From NCBI GenBank assembly GCA_947448105.1, contig CANFNE010000017.1, positions 1 through 17,944 on the forward strand: a stretch of DNA of 17,944 nt, written 5' to 3'. Below the pieces are notes generated by a model. The model was not told the DNA's origin. It made no database searches and saw nothing but the letters and a program-made list of their open reading frames with translations. This DNA comes from Burkholderiales bacterium (GTDB lineage Bacteria; Pseudomonadota; Gammaproteobacteria; Burkholderiales; Burkholderiaceae_C). Numbering within the stretch: the first letter of the stretch is position 1; each line of letters opens with the position of its first letter. Position numbers and translations under genes: made by a program. Positions 1-9,106 of this stretch are shown one piece after another.

Positions 1-127
1 AGGTGTCGGGCACGCTGCCGGGGTTGGCCAGGTAGTTTTCGTACATCTCTTCGACATAGGGCGCATTGCCGCCGAAGAGAAAGGTGTTGCCTTGGTAGGC
101 GGTGTAGACAGTGTTTGTCGTGCTCAT
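1..127 (-). CDS. sucA: 2-oxoglutarate dehydrogenase E1 component, N-terminal part (partial)
   Basis: Only the first 42 codons are present; the gene runs off the left edge. The peptide begins MSTTNTVYTAYQGNTFLFGG and continues through APYVEEMYENYLANPGSVPD. This is the N-terminal signature of the thiamine-diphosphate-dependent E1 subunit of the 2-oxoglutarate dehydrogenase complex, which decarboxylates 2-oxoglutarate in the TCA cycle and passes the succinyl group to E2. In E1 proteins this segment (FLxGxNAxYVEEMYExYLxNPxSVP) is thought to help bind E2. The ATG at 127-125 is supported by a good Shine-Dalgarno, GGAGGT at 142-137 on the minus strand, nine bases upstream. sucB and lpdA would be expected further downstream, outside the window. 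The catalytic domains are not visible, so the call rests on the N-terminal signature alone. Confidence 0.88.
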   Translation of the reverse strand, partial: MSTTNTVYTAYQGNTFLFGGNAPYVEEMYENYLANPGSVPDT

Positions 128-136
128 TTTTCGCTG

Positions 137-159
137 ACCTCCGTTTCCCTCGGGGAAAC
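137..159 (-). promoter_or_regulatory. sucA Shine-Dalgarno with adjoining stem-loop
   Basis: On the minus strand the leader reads GTTTCCC, a three-base CGA loop, then GGGAAAC (159-143), a perfect 7-bp stem. It is followed directly by the Shine-Dalgarno GGAGGT (142-137) and the sucA ATG at 127. A stem ending one base from the ribosome-binding site could affect mRNA stability or ribosome access. The hairpin is seen; its role is inferred. In the rest of the prpE-sucA gap (160-303) I see no convincing -35/-10 pair. Confidence 0.4.
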
Positions 160-303
160 ATAAGCTGGTTGATGTACCTTCCGCTCCACGGCTTGACCGG
201 TTGGCGGATGCGACTGCGGCAGGAAGGGGCCTAAGTAACAACGCGCATTTTGCCACCGAACGTCGGCAGCAAACTTACGGACAAGCCGAGCGGCTGGGCG
301 ATG

Positions 304-2205
304 TTAGGTGGCGTGTGTGACCATGTCCTTGATTTGTTGCAAGGCGGTCGGGTCTTCCATGGTGGTCAGGTCGCCGGGGTCGCGCCCCTCGCAGACGGCC
401 TGGATGGCGCGGCGCAGCAGCTTGCCGCTGCGGGTTTTGGGCAGCACGGTGACGAAACGCACCCGCGCGGGGCGGCCGATGGCGCCGATGGAATGGTCCA
501 CCAGCTTCATGATTTCGGCCTCCAACTTGGCGCGCGCTGCGTCATCCGGCAGGCTATTGGCGTCTTTGACAATGGCAAACGCCATGGCCACCTGGCCTTT
601 GAGGTTGTCGGCCACACCCACCACCGCCACTTCCGAGATATTGGGGTGGCCTGAGATGCTTTCCTCAATTTCGCGCGTGCCCAGGCGGTGGCCGGCCACG
701 TTGATCACGTCGTCGGTGCGGCCCAGGATGAAGTAGTAGCCGTCCTGGTCGCGGGTCGCCCAGTCAAAGGTGTTGTAGACCAGCTTGCCGGGAATGCTTT
801 TCCAGTAGGTGTTGACGAAGCGGGCGTCGTCGCGCCACACAGTTTGCATGCAGCCCGGGGGCAGCGGGCCTTCGATGGTGAGCACGCCTTTTTGGTCGGC
901 GCCCATCAGCGTGTCGCCCGTGTTTTCGTCAATCAGCTTGACGTTGTAGCCGTACATGGCCACGCCGGGGCTGCCAAATTTGCTCTGCGCTTTTTCCACC
1001 CCGTTGGCAATGGTCAGAATCGGCCAGCCGCTTTCGGTCTGCCAGTAGTTGTCGATGATGGCTTTGCCCAAACCGGCGCTAATCCACTGCGCGGTAGGTT
1101 CGTCCAGGGGCTCACCCGCCAAAAACAGCGCGCGCAGGCTGCTGAGGTCGTACTTGGTGAGCAGCTCGGGATCTTGCTTTTTGAGCACGCGAATCGCAGT
1201 AGGTGCGCTGAACATCACGGTGACCTTGTACTTTTCCACCAAGCTCCACCAGATGCCGCCGTCCGGGCGGATAGGCAGGCCCTCATAAAGAATGGTGGCC
1301 ATGCCCGCAATCAGCGGGCCGTAGACGATGTAGCTGTGGCCCACCACCCAGCCGATGTCGCTGGTGCAGAAATAGGTTTCACCCGGCTTGCCGCAAAAAA
1401 TGGTGTCCATGCTGGCGGCCAGCGCGACGGTGTAGCCACCGGTGTCGCGTTGCACGCCTTTGGGTTTGCCGGTGGTGCCGCTGGTGTACAGGGTGTAGCT
1501 GGGGTGGGTGGATTCCACCCATTCGCAGGGCACCACCGCGTCACGGTGCTGGTGGCGCAGGTCGGCCCACAGGTGGTCGCGGCCAGCCACCAGGTTCATG
1601 GCGGCGAGCTTGCGGTCCACCATCAGCACGGCGACCGGCTTGTGGCTGGAGGTGGCAATCGCCTCATCCAGCAGGGGCTTGTATTCCACCACCTTGCCGC
1701 CGCGCGAACCGGCCTCGGCGCTCACGATGACGGTGGGAGACGCGTCTTCGATGCGCGTGGCCAATGAACCAGCCGCAAAACCGCCGAACACCACCGAATG
1801 CACCGCGCCAATGCGGGCGCAAGCCAACATGGCAAACGTGGCCTCGGCAATCATGGGCATGTAAATCAACACGCGGTCGCCTTTTTTGACACCCAGGCCC
1901 AAGAGAGACGCAGCCATGCATTGCACCTCGCGGTGAAGCTCGGTAAAGGTGTAGGCGCGCTCGGTGTTGGTCTCGGTGGACACCGCAATCAGCGCGTTTT
2001 GCGCGGCGCGGTCTTTCAGATGGCGGTCCACCGCGTTGTGGCACAGGTTGGTGGTGCCGCCCACAAACCAGCGCGCAAACGGCGGGTTGCTGTAGTCGCA
2101 AATTTGGGTGGGCGGCGTGTGCCACTCGATGCGCTGGGCTTGTTCGGCCCAAAAACCGTCGCGGTCTTCGATGGAACGGCGGTGAAACTCGGCGTAGCTG
2201 GTCAT
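304..2205 (-). CDS. prpE: propionyl-CoA synthetase (propionate--CoA ligase)
   Basis: The 633-residue protein is full length for PrpE. It belongs to the ANL (acyl-CoA synthetase) superfamily, which activates propionate through an acyl-adenylate to propionyl-CoA and feeds the 2-methylcitrate pathway. The N-terminus MTSYAEFHRRSIEDRDGFWA is a typical PrpE opening. The nucleotide-binding P-loop YTSGTTGKPKG lies at about 240-250 and is followed by VQRDTGGY, a PrpE hallmark. The C-terminal KTRSGKLLRR carries the catalytic lysine, K595, which is the usual acylation control site in this family. I chose the ATG at 2205 because GGAG sits eight bases before it; an upstream in-frame TTG at 2220 has no such support. 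No prpBCD genes lie in the window, so prpE appears separate from a methylcitrate operon. An acetyl-CoA synthetase is the main alternative, but the length and VQRDTGGY favour PrpE. Confidence 0.93.
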   Translation of the reverse strand: MTSYAEFHRRSIEDRDGFWAEQAQRIEWHTPPTQICDYSNPPFARWFVGGTTNLCHNAVDRHLKDRAAQNALIAVSTETNTERAYTFTELHREVQCMAASLLGLGVKKGDRVLIYMPMIAEATFAMLACARIGAVHSVVFGGFAAGSLATRIEDASPTVIVSAEAGSRGGKVVEYKPLLDEAIATSSHKPVAVLMVDRKLAAMNLVAGRDHLWADLRHQHRDAVVPCEWVESTHPSYTLYTSGTTGKPKGVQRDTGGYTVALAASMDTIFCGKPGETYFCTSDIGWVVGHSYIVYGPLIAGMATILYEGLPIRPDGGIWWSLVEKYKVTVMFSAPTAIRVLKKQDPELLTKYDLSSLRALFLAGEPLDEPTAQWISAGLGKAIIDNYWQTESGWPILTIANGVEKAQSKFGSPGVAMYGYNVKLIDENTGDTLMGADQKGVLTIEGPLPPGCMQTVWRDDARFVNTYWKSIPGKLVYNTFDWATRDQDGYYFILGRTDDVINVAGHRLGTREIEESISGHPNISEVAVVGVADNLKGQVAMAFAIVKDANSLPDDAARAKLEAEIMKLVDHSIGAIGRPARVRFVTVLPKTRSGKLLRRAIQAVCEGRDPGDLTTMEDPTALQQIKDMVTHAT

Positions 2206-2249
2206 ATTTATGGTCTCCAAGCGGGTCCTGAAATCAGTCTAAAACTGAA

Positions 2250-2277
2250 TTCATAATTATGAGCAGCCAACTTGCAA
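2250..2277 (-). promoter_or_regulatory. candidate prpE promoter overlapping a 12-bp palindrome
   Basis: On the minus strand TTGCAA (2277-2272) is followed after 16 bases by TATGAA (2255-2250), a plausible sigma-70 -35/-10 pair about 45-70 bases before the prpE start. A perfect 12-bp palindrome, TCATAATTATGA (2251-2262), covers the -10 and could be an operator. The motifs are seen; promoter activity and any regulator are inferred. The rest of the 118-base gap to the upstream hydrolase shows no clear terminator. Confidence 0.33.
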
Positions 2278-2323
2278 GAGACTGACTCGGGTGGCGCGCC
2301 CCTCGCCCGCCTTGCCACTTTCG

Positions 2324-2950
2324 CTACTTCACCAAAGCCTGCACGTCGTGAAACGCCGGATGCTCGGCGCTGCGCAGCCACTCAAAAGCCACCATCTCGG
2401 TCGTGACCAGCTCGGCGCCAGCGCCGGCCAGGCGGTCGAAGGCGGCGTCGCGGTTGCGCTCGGTGCGCGAACTGCAGGCGTCGGTCACCACCCAAACTTC
2501 AAATTCGTCCTCCAGCAAGTCCAGCGCGGTTTGCAACAGGCAAACATGGGCTTCGCACCCGGCCAGCACGATGGTGGCGCGGGATTCGGCGTCAGCAGAC
2601 GCCTTTTGTAGGTGCTTGGGCAGGCTGCGCGCATTGCCTTGCACCGGCTTGGGGGGCGGGCGCAGCCAGTCGCCCAGACCTTCTTCGACTGCGCTGAACT
2701 GCATTTTGGCCAGCGTACGTACTGCCGCAGGAGGCGTATCGGCACGCAGCGCGGCTGCAAGCTCGGCCACGGTGGCGCCCAGCTTGGACGGCGCCTGCTC
2801 GGTCAGCACCACCGGCACAGACATGAGCGCGGCCAGGCGCGCCAGGCGCACCGCGTTGGCCATCACGGCGGGCGCGTCCAGCATGGCGGGCATGAGTTTG
2901 ATTTGGTAATCCACCAGCACCAGCTGGCTGTCATCGGCGTCGAGCAGCAT
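2324..2950 (-). CDS. isochorismatase-family cysteine hydrolase
   Basis: This 208-residue protein has the fold and catalytic triad of the isochorismatase-like hydrolase family: D14 in LVLVDYQIKLM, K82 in TLAKMQF, and C137 in LAGCEAHVCLLQTALDLL. Members hydrolyse varied amide or vinyl-ether substrates such as nicotinamide, isochorismate and ureido compounds. The substrate cannot be read from this sequence, and the neighbours prpE and a peptidase give no pathway clue. The ATG at 2950 is preceded by AAGGAAAGAAG, a purine-rich ribosome-binding site. An in-frame extension upstream to 3040 lacks family similarity and covers the likely promoter region. No signal peptide is seen, so it is probably cytoplasmic. 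The gene is transcribed away from the peptidase gene at 3126. Confidence 0.85.
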   Translation of the reverse strand: MLLDADDSQLVLVDYQIKLMPAMLDAPAVMANAVRLARLAALMSVPVVLTEQAPSKLGATVAELAAALRADTPPAAVRTLAKMQFSAVEEGLGDWLRPPPKPVQGNARSLPKHLQKASADAESRATIVLAGCEAHVCLLQTALDLLEDEFEVWVVTDACSSRTERNRDAAFDRLAGAGAELVTTEMVAFEWLRSAEHPAFHDVQALVK

Positions 2951-3090
2951 GTTTCTTCTTTCCTTCTTAAGACGGCTGGGAGCATAACCACTGCGCGCCA
3001 GGTGATGCGAATACGCGCTGCCAGACCGAGGTAATTCCAAAATTATTCAAGTAGATCAAGCACTTAGCACGCGCCCACGTGTAAAGCACC

Positions 3091-3119
3091 TTGACAACAA
3101 CCCCCTTCGAATCTAAGCT
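3091..3119 (+). promoter_or_regulatory. candidate promoter for the C40 peptidase, placing transcription start at the ATG
   Basis: A perfect TTGACA (3091-3096) is followed after 17 bases by TAAGCT (3114-3119), a weak -10 with three of six consensus bases. The ATG at 3126 lies six bases past the -10, so transcription would begin at or within a base or two of the start codon and give a leaderless mRNA. The remainder of the 175-base divergent gap (2951-3090) holds the hydrolase ribosome-binding site and AT-rich stretches but no second clear promoter. Confidence 0.4.
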
Positions 3120-3125
3120 CCAGGG

Positions 3126-3677
3126 ATGCGCTTGACATCACTCCTTGCCTGCTCTCTGGCTTTTGCCAGCCTGGGTGCAGCCGCGCAAAACACGCCGCCT
3201 GCCGATGATTTGACCAATTTTCTCCATGAAAAAGGATTTCTGGCGCGCATGAGTGAGGCCAGCAACCAGGTCAGCGCCCAGGCCTCCGACCTGGTCGTAG
3301 GCGCCATGGGTTTCTTGGGCGTACCCTACCAGCGCGGTGGAACTTCGGTCGAAACCGGCTTTGACTGCAGCGGTTTCGTCAAATCCATGTTCGAGCAGAC
3401 CGTCGGCCTGGTGTTGCCGCGCAACGCGGCGCAACAAGCCGCCGCCACCCAGACGATTGACCGCTCTGAACTGCGCCCCGGCGACTTGGTGTTTTTCAAC
3501 ACCATGCGCCACGCCTTCAGCCACGTCGGCATCTACGTGGGCAACGGCAAGTTCATCCACTCCCCCAAACCGGGCGCAGAAGTGCGCGTGGAGGACATGG
3601 GCGGCTCCTACTGGGCCAAGCGCTTTGATGGCGCCCGGCGCGTCAACGGCGAAGTCAAGGTCACACCGGTGCGCTGA
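3126..3677 (+). CDS. secreted NlpC/P60 (C40) family peptidoglycan hydrolase
   Basis: The 183-residue protein starts with a signal peptide, MRLTSLLACSLAFASLGAAA, with probable cleavage after A20. An NlpC/P60 domain spans about 53-172. Catalytic Cys81 is in GFDCSGF, His133 in FSHVGIYVG and His145 in KFIHSP, matching the family's Cys-His-polar triad; ELRPGDLVFF is also a family hallmark. Such enzymes cleave D-gamma-glutamyl-diaminopimelate bonds in murein stem peptides, so it probably acts in the periplasm on cell-wall turnover. LLAC at residues 6-9 resembles a lipobox, but the preceding hydrophobic stretch is too short for a lipoprotein signal. The start codon has only a weak GGG upstream. The gene is convergent with clpB, 44 bases apart. 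Confidence 0.88.
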   Translation: MRLTSLLACSLAFASLGAAAQNTPPADDLTNFLHEKGFLARMSEASNQVSAQASDLVVGAMGFLGVPYQRGGTSVETGFDCSGFVKSMFEQTVGLVLPRNAAQQAAATQTIDRSELRPGDLVFFNTMRHAFSHVGIYVGNGKFIHSPKPGAEVRVEDMGGSYWAKRFDGARRVNGEVKVTPVR

Positions 3678-3721
3678 GGCGCGCAACCTGCGAAGGTCCG
3701 GCGCCTGTCGCCACAGCGGTA

Positions 3722-6328
<2,607 letters not shown>

Positions 6329-6351
6329 AAATTTCTCCGTTGGGCCACAGC

Positions 6352-6376
6352 TTGGGGGCATAGCCCGATTTTCAAG
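6352..6376 (-). promoter_or_regulatory. sigma-32 (RpoH) heat-shock promoter of clpB
   Basis: On the minus strand CTTGAA (6376-6371, followed by AA) and CCCCAA (6357-6352) are separated by 13 bases. This closely matches the known sigma-32 consensus CTTGAA-N13-CCCCAT, with the same spacing as the E. coli groE promoter. The predicted transcription start lies near 6345, about 17 bases before the clpB ATG. The -35 is also preceded by CCCTCAC, resembling the extended consensus. Heat-shock control of clpB is established in proteobacteria. Confidence 0.8.
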
Positions 6377-6400
6377 GTGAGGGCGGCAAGTGCCCTTGTC

Positions 6401-6406
6401 TAGAAT
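6401..6406 (+). promoter_or_regulatory. candidate -10 element (TAGAAT) of the gene divergent from clpB
   Basis: TAGAAT matches five of six bases of the sigma-70 -10 consensus and lies seven bases before the ATG at 6414, so transcription would start essentially at the start codon. No good -35 is seen at the right distance, and no Shine-Dalgarno precedes the ATG. The element may be fortuitous. Confidence 0.3.
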
Positions 6407-6413
6407 CAAGCGC

Positions 6414-6992
6414 ATGAACATTCACCAACTCAGCGTGTTGTTTGACGAACGCCAGGACCGCCTGCTCATGCGGGTCAACACCCAGGACGCGCAAGAGATA
6501 CGTCTGTGGCTGACGCGGCGCATCGCGCTCAAGCTGGTGGCGCCGCTGGAGCACACCATTGCCAAGATGGAGTCGCGCAACGCGTCGGTGGCGCTGGCCG
6601 ACGCGCAGGCCCATGCGCTGCTGGTGGAACTCAAGCACGACGATTTTCTGCAAAAAGCCGACTTGACGACCCCGTTTTCCACCCAAAGCAAGTCACTCCC
6701 TCTGGGTTCAGCGCCGCTGATCGTGACCGACATCACGCTGCAGGTTCAACATAAAAACGGCGTGCAAATGGTGTTTCAGGATGCAGGCGACGCCGGCGTG
6801 GCCGCGCGCTCGTGCACCTTGCACATGCAGCCGCCCTTGGTGCATGGTCTTTTGCACCTCTTGCAAAAAGCGGTCAACAACGCGCAGTGGCGACTGGCTG
6901 CGGCGACGCCCGCTTCGGCGCAGGCGACCGTCCACCCCGGCGAAGACGATGTACCTGGCTCTGACAGGCCACCGCGCAGTTACACGCACTAA
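6414..6992 (+). CDS. conserved-looking protein of unknown function
   Basis: I do not recognise a named family in this 192-residue protein. It begins MNIHQLSVLFDERQDRLLMR and has no signal peptide, membrane segment or obvious catalytic motif. The basic segment LWLTRRIALKLVAPLEHTIAKME (about 27-50) and the later LVHGLLHLLQKAV (about 143-155) look helical and amphipathic. The central part has alternating hydrophobic positions suggesting beta strands (IVTDITLQVQ). The last 30 residues are Ala/Pro-rich and probably disordered. Codon use resembles its neighbours, which supports a real gene. The ATG at 6414 is preferred because an earlier in-frame start at 6390 lies upstream of the -10-like element. 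It diverges from clpB across an 85-base gap, so it could share the heat-shock setting; that is inference only. Confidence 0.75.
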   Translation: MNIHQLSVLFDERQDRLLMRVNTQDAQEIRLWLTRRIALKLVAPLEHTIAKMESRNASVALADAQAHALLVELKHDDFLQKADLTTPFSTQSKSLPLGSAPLIVTDITLQVQHKNGVQMVFQDAGDAGVAARSCTLHMQPPLVHGLLHLLQKAVNNAQWRLAAATPASAQATVHPGEDDVPGSDRPPRSYTH

Positions 6993-7059
6993 CGCAGGTC
7001 TTGGATTTCAAAGCGCTGGGCTTAGCGCCTAGCGCGAGTGCGGCCCCGGCACGCGGCGC

Positions 7060-7557
7060 TTAAGCGTTGCGCGCCGAAATACCCCAGCGCGCCAATGCCG
7101 CATCGTCGGACACACGGGCATCGACCCAATGCGCGCCTTGGGGGGTTTGCTCTTTTTTCCAGAAGGGCGCCTGGGTTTTGAGGTAGTCCATCAAAAACTC
7201 GCAGGCCTGAAAACTCTCGCCCCGGTGTGCCGACGTCACCGCCACCAGTACCACCGGCTCGGTGGGGGCCAGCACGCCAATCCGGTGCACCACCCGCGCG
7301 CCAAAAATGTCAAAGCGGCGGTGCGCCGCGTCAATCATGGTTTCAATCGACTTTTCGGTCATGCCGGGGTAGTGCTCGAGTTCGAGCGACTGCACGCTGG
7401 CGGCGTGCGCCGCGCCTTGCACATTGCGGTCACGCACCGTGCCCAAAAAGGTACACACCGCGCCCACGCGGGGGTCGCCCGCCTGCAACTCGGCAATTTC
7501 TTGCGACACGTCAAAGGTGCCGTGCTGAATCCGAACGCGGGGCGTGGTTTGCGCCAT
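7060..7557 (-). CDS. moaE: molybdopterin synthase catalytic (large) subunit MoaE
   Basis: The 165-residue protein is the large subunit of molybdopterin synthase, which inserts two sulfurs carried on MoaD into cyclic pyranopterin monophosphate to make molybdopterin. Family features are GDPRVGAVCTFLGTVRD (27-43), SAHRGESFQACEFLMDYLK (109-127) and APFWKKE (130-136). K127 and K134 correspond to the catalytic lysines K119 and K126 of E. coli MoaE. I chose the ATG at 7557, four bases after the moaD stop. A GTG at 7569 that overlaps the moaD stop is an alternative. No clear Shine-Dalgarno is visible, so translation probably depends on coupling to moaD. It is the last gene of the alaA-moaE run and faces the unknown gene at 6414-6992 across 67 bases, where I see only short weak hairpins such as GCGCT-N6-AGCGC at 7013-7028. 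Confidence 0.95.
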   Translation of the reverse strand: MAQTTPRVRIQHGTFDVSQEIAELQAGDPRVGAVCTFLGTVRDRNVQGAAHAASVQSLELEHYPGMTEKSIETMIDAAHRRFDIFGARVVHRIGVLAPTEPVVLVAVTSAHRGESFQACEFLMDYLKTQAPFWKKEQTPQGAHWVDARVSDDAALARWGISARNA

Positions 7558-7561
7558 GGTT

Positions 7562-7813
7562 TCAGCCACCCGTCACCGGCGGAAAAAAAGCCACTTCACA
7601 ACCGGGCGTGAGCAAGGCGTCTTCCTCGCACATGAGCTGGTCCAGCGCAATGCGCACCGCGCGGCCTGCGGCCAGCGGGTGCGCATCACCTGGGTCACGC
7701 GCGACCAAGGCTTGGCGCAATTCACCCAGCGTGGAGGCGCTGGTGTCCCAGGACTCGGAGCCGCAGCCCATGGCCTCGCGGATGGAGGCAAAGTATTTGA
7801 TGTGGACTTGCAT
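7562..7813 (-). CDS. moaD: molybdopterin synthase sulfur carrier (small) subunit MoaD
   Basis: This 83-residue ubiquitin-fold protein ends in FFPPVTGG. The terminal Gly-Gly is the residue pair that is adenylated and then thiocarboxylated, and the PPVTGG ending is diagnostic of MoaD. It starts MQVHIKYFASIREAMG, matching the ThiS/MoaD beta-grasp N-terminus (xxYFAxxRE). It delivers sulfur to MoaE in the cytoplasm. It begins 20 bases after moeA ends and is followed four bases later by moaE, so the two subunits should be made together. No Shine-Dalgarno precedes the ATG. Confidence 0.95.
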   Translation of the reverse strand: MQVHIKYFASIREAMGCGSESWDTSASTLGELRQALVARDPGDAHPLAAGRAVRIALDQLMCEEDALLTPGCEVAFFPPVTGG

Positions 7814-7833
7814 GGTGGTTGGCGGTTTGCGGC

Positions 7834-9090
7834 TCAGGCCAGCAGCTCGTTAAAGGCGACAAAGCGCACCAGGTCACCCGGCGCAATCGTCTGGCTGGCT
7901 GGGTTGTCCACAAAGCCGTCACCCCACACGGCCGAACTCAGCACACCGGAGCTTTGGTTGGGGAACAGATCCAGACCGCCCGCCGCGTTGCGCCGCACGC
8001 GCAAAAACTCCTGGCGCTTGTCCGCCCGCGGCCAGGCAAAGTCGGCGCGCAAGGTTTGCCGGGGCAGCGCCACGTCTGCCACGCCTTGCAGGCGCAGCAA
8101 AAAGGGCCGCACCAGCAGCAAAAAAGTCATGAAACTCGAAACCGGGTTTCCCGGCAAGCCAATGAAGTGCGATGGCCCAATGCGCCCATGGGCAAAAGGT
8201 TTGCCGGGTTTGATCGCGATTTGCCATAGATCGAGCGTGCCCAAGGCCTGCACGGCGGGTTTGATGTGGTCTTCTTCCCCCACCGACACGCCGCCGCTGG
8301 TCAGAATCACGTCATGCGCCTGCGCCGCCCCGCGCAAGGCGGCCACGGTGGCGTCGAGCTGGTCGGGCACGATGCCAAGGTCGGTGACCTCGCAGCCCAT
8401 GCGGCGCAGCAGGCTGGCCAAAAAGAAGCGGTTGGAGTTGTAAATCGCACCGGGCGCCATGTGCTCGGGGGCGACCTGACCGGGCATGACGAGCTCGTCT
8501 CCGGTAGAAAACAAGGCCACCCGCGGCCGACGCGCTACCTGCAACTGCGCCATGCCCACGCTGGCGGCCAGCCCTAAGGCCGCAGGCCCCAGGCGCTGGC
8601 CTGCGTGCAAGACGGCGTGGCCCAGGGTGACGTCCTCGCCCTGGCGGCGAATCCATTGGCCCATCTGCGGCTGCGTGTTCACCAAAATAGCGGCGCGGCC
8701 ACTGGAGGCGTCACTGGCAGGCAGCTCCGAACAGTCTTCCTGCATGACCACCGCGTCCGCACCCCGCGGAATGGGCGCCCCGGTAAAGATGCGTGCCACG
8801 GTGCCTGCTTCCAGCGGCACACCACTGGCACCTGCAGCGATGCGCTGCGAGACCGGCAAGGCGGCGCCCGAAGCCACGTCCGACACGCGCACGGCATAAC
8901 CGTCCATGGAACTGTTGTCTTGCGGCGGCACCTGCAGCGCGGAGACCACCGCTTGCGCCAGCACGCGGCCGTCGGCGTCAAAGGTGGACACCCGTTCGGT
9001 GGCCAGCGCGCGATCGGCCAGCGCACCCAGCAGCTGGGTGAGCGCCACGTCGAGCGGCAACAGGGGTTTACGGGCGGGTGGCGTGCTCAT
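7834..9090 (-). CDS. moeA: molybdopterin molybdenumtransferase MoeA
   Basis: The 418-residue protein is the normal length for MoeA, which inserts molybdate into adenylylated molybdopterin to finish the cofactor. Visible family motifs in order are PPQDNSSMDGYAV (55-67), FTGAPIPRGADAVVMQED (102-119), LFSTGDEL (193-200), ILTSGGVSVGEEDHIKPAV (262-280), IKPGKPFAHG (293-302) and IGLPGNPVSSF (310-320). The last three belong to the MoCF (molybdopterin-binding) domain. The ATG at 9090 follows the thrC stop by 16 bases and has no recognisable Shine-Dalgarno. Its position directly upstream of moaD and moaE gives a late-step molybdenum cofactor unit attached to the threonine genes. The early genes moaA, moaB and moaC are absent from the window. 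Confidence 0.96.
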   Translation of the reverse strand: MSTPPARKPLLPLDVALTQLLGALADRALATERVSTFDADGRVLAQAVVSALQVPPQDNSSMDGYAVRVSDVASGAALPVSQRIAAGASGVPLEAGTVARIFTGAPIPRGADAVVMQEDCSELPASDASSGRAAILVNTQPQMGQWIRRQGEDVTLGHAVLHAGQRLGPAALGLAASVGMAQLQVARRPRVALFSTGDELVMPGQVAPEHMAPGAIYNSNRFFLASLLRRMGCEVTDLGIVPDQLDATVAALRGAAQAHDVILTSGGVSVGEEDHIKPAVQALGTLDLWQIAIKPGKPFAHGRIGPSHFIGLPGNPVSSFMTFLLLVRPFLLRLQGVADVALPRQTLRADFAWPRADKRQEFLRVRRNAAGGLDLFPNQSSGVLSSAVWGDGFVDNPASQTIAPGDLVRFVAFNELLA

Positions 9091-9106
9091 GGTGTTGAAG
9101 TGGGGT

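Noticed and set aside
3..9. C9 of the C40 peptidase as a lipoprotein attachment site (LLAC; residues given, gene at 3126)
   Set aside because: The stretch before the cysteine is only eight residues, too short for a lipoprotein signal, while a normal AAA-Q cleavage site follows at residues 18-21.
688..1767. 359-codon open frame opposite prpE
   Set aside because: It is antisense to PrpE motifs and shows only compositional bias.
6422..6736. Minus-strand frame covering the unknown gene opposite clpB
   Set aside because: Either strand is open here, but the plus frame has better amino-acid composition, a matching start region and divergent spacing from clpB; the minus frame is Ser/Arg-rich like other shadows.
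7013..7028. Small hairpin in the convergent gap between the unknown gene and moaE
   Set aside because: A 5-bp stem without a T-run is too weak to call a terminator.
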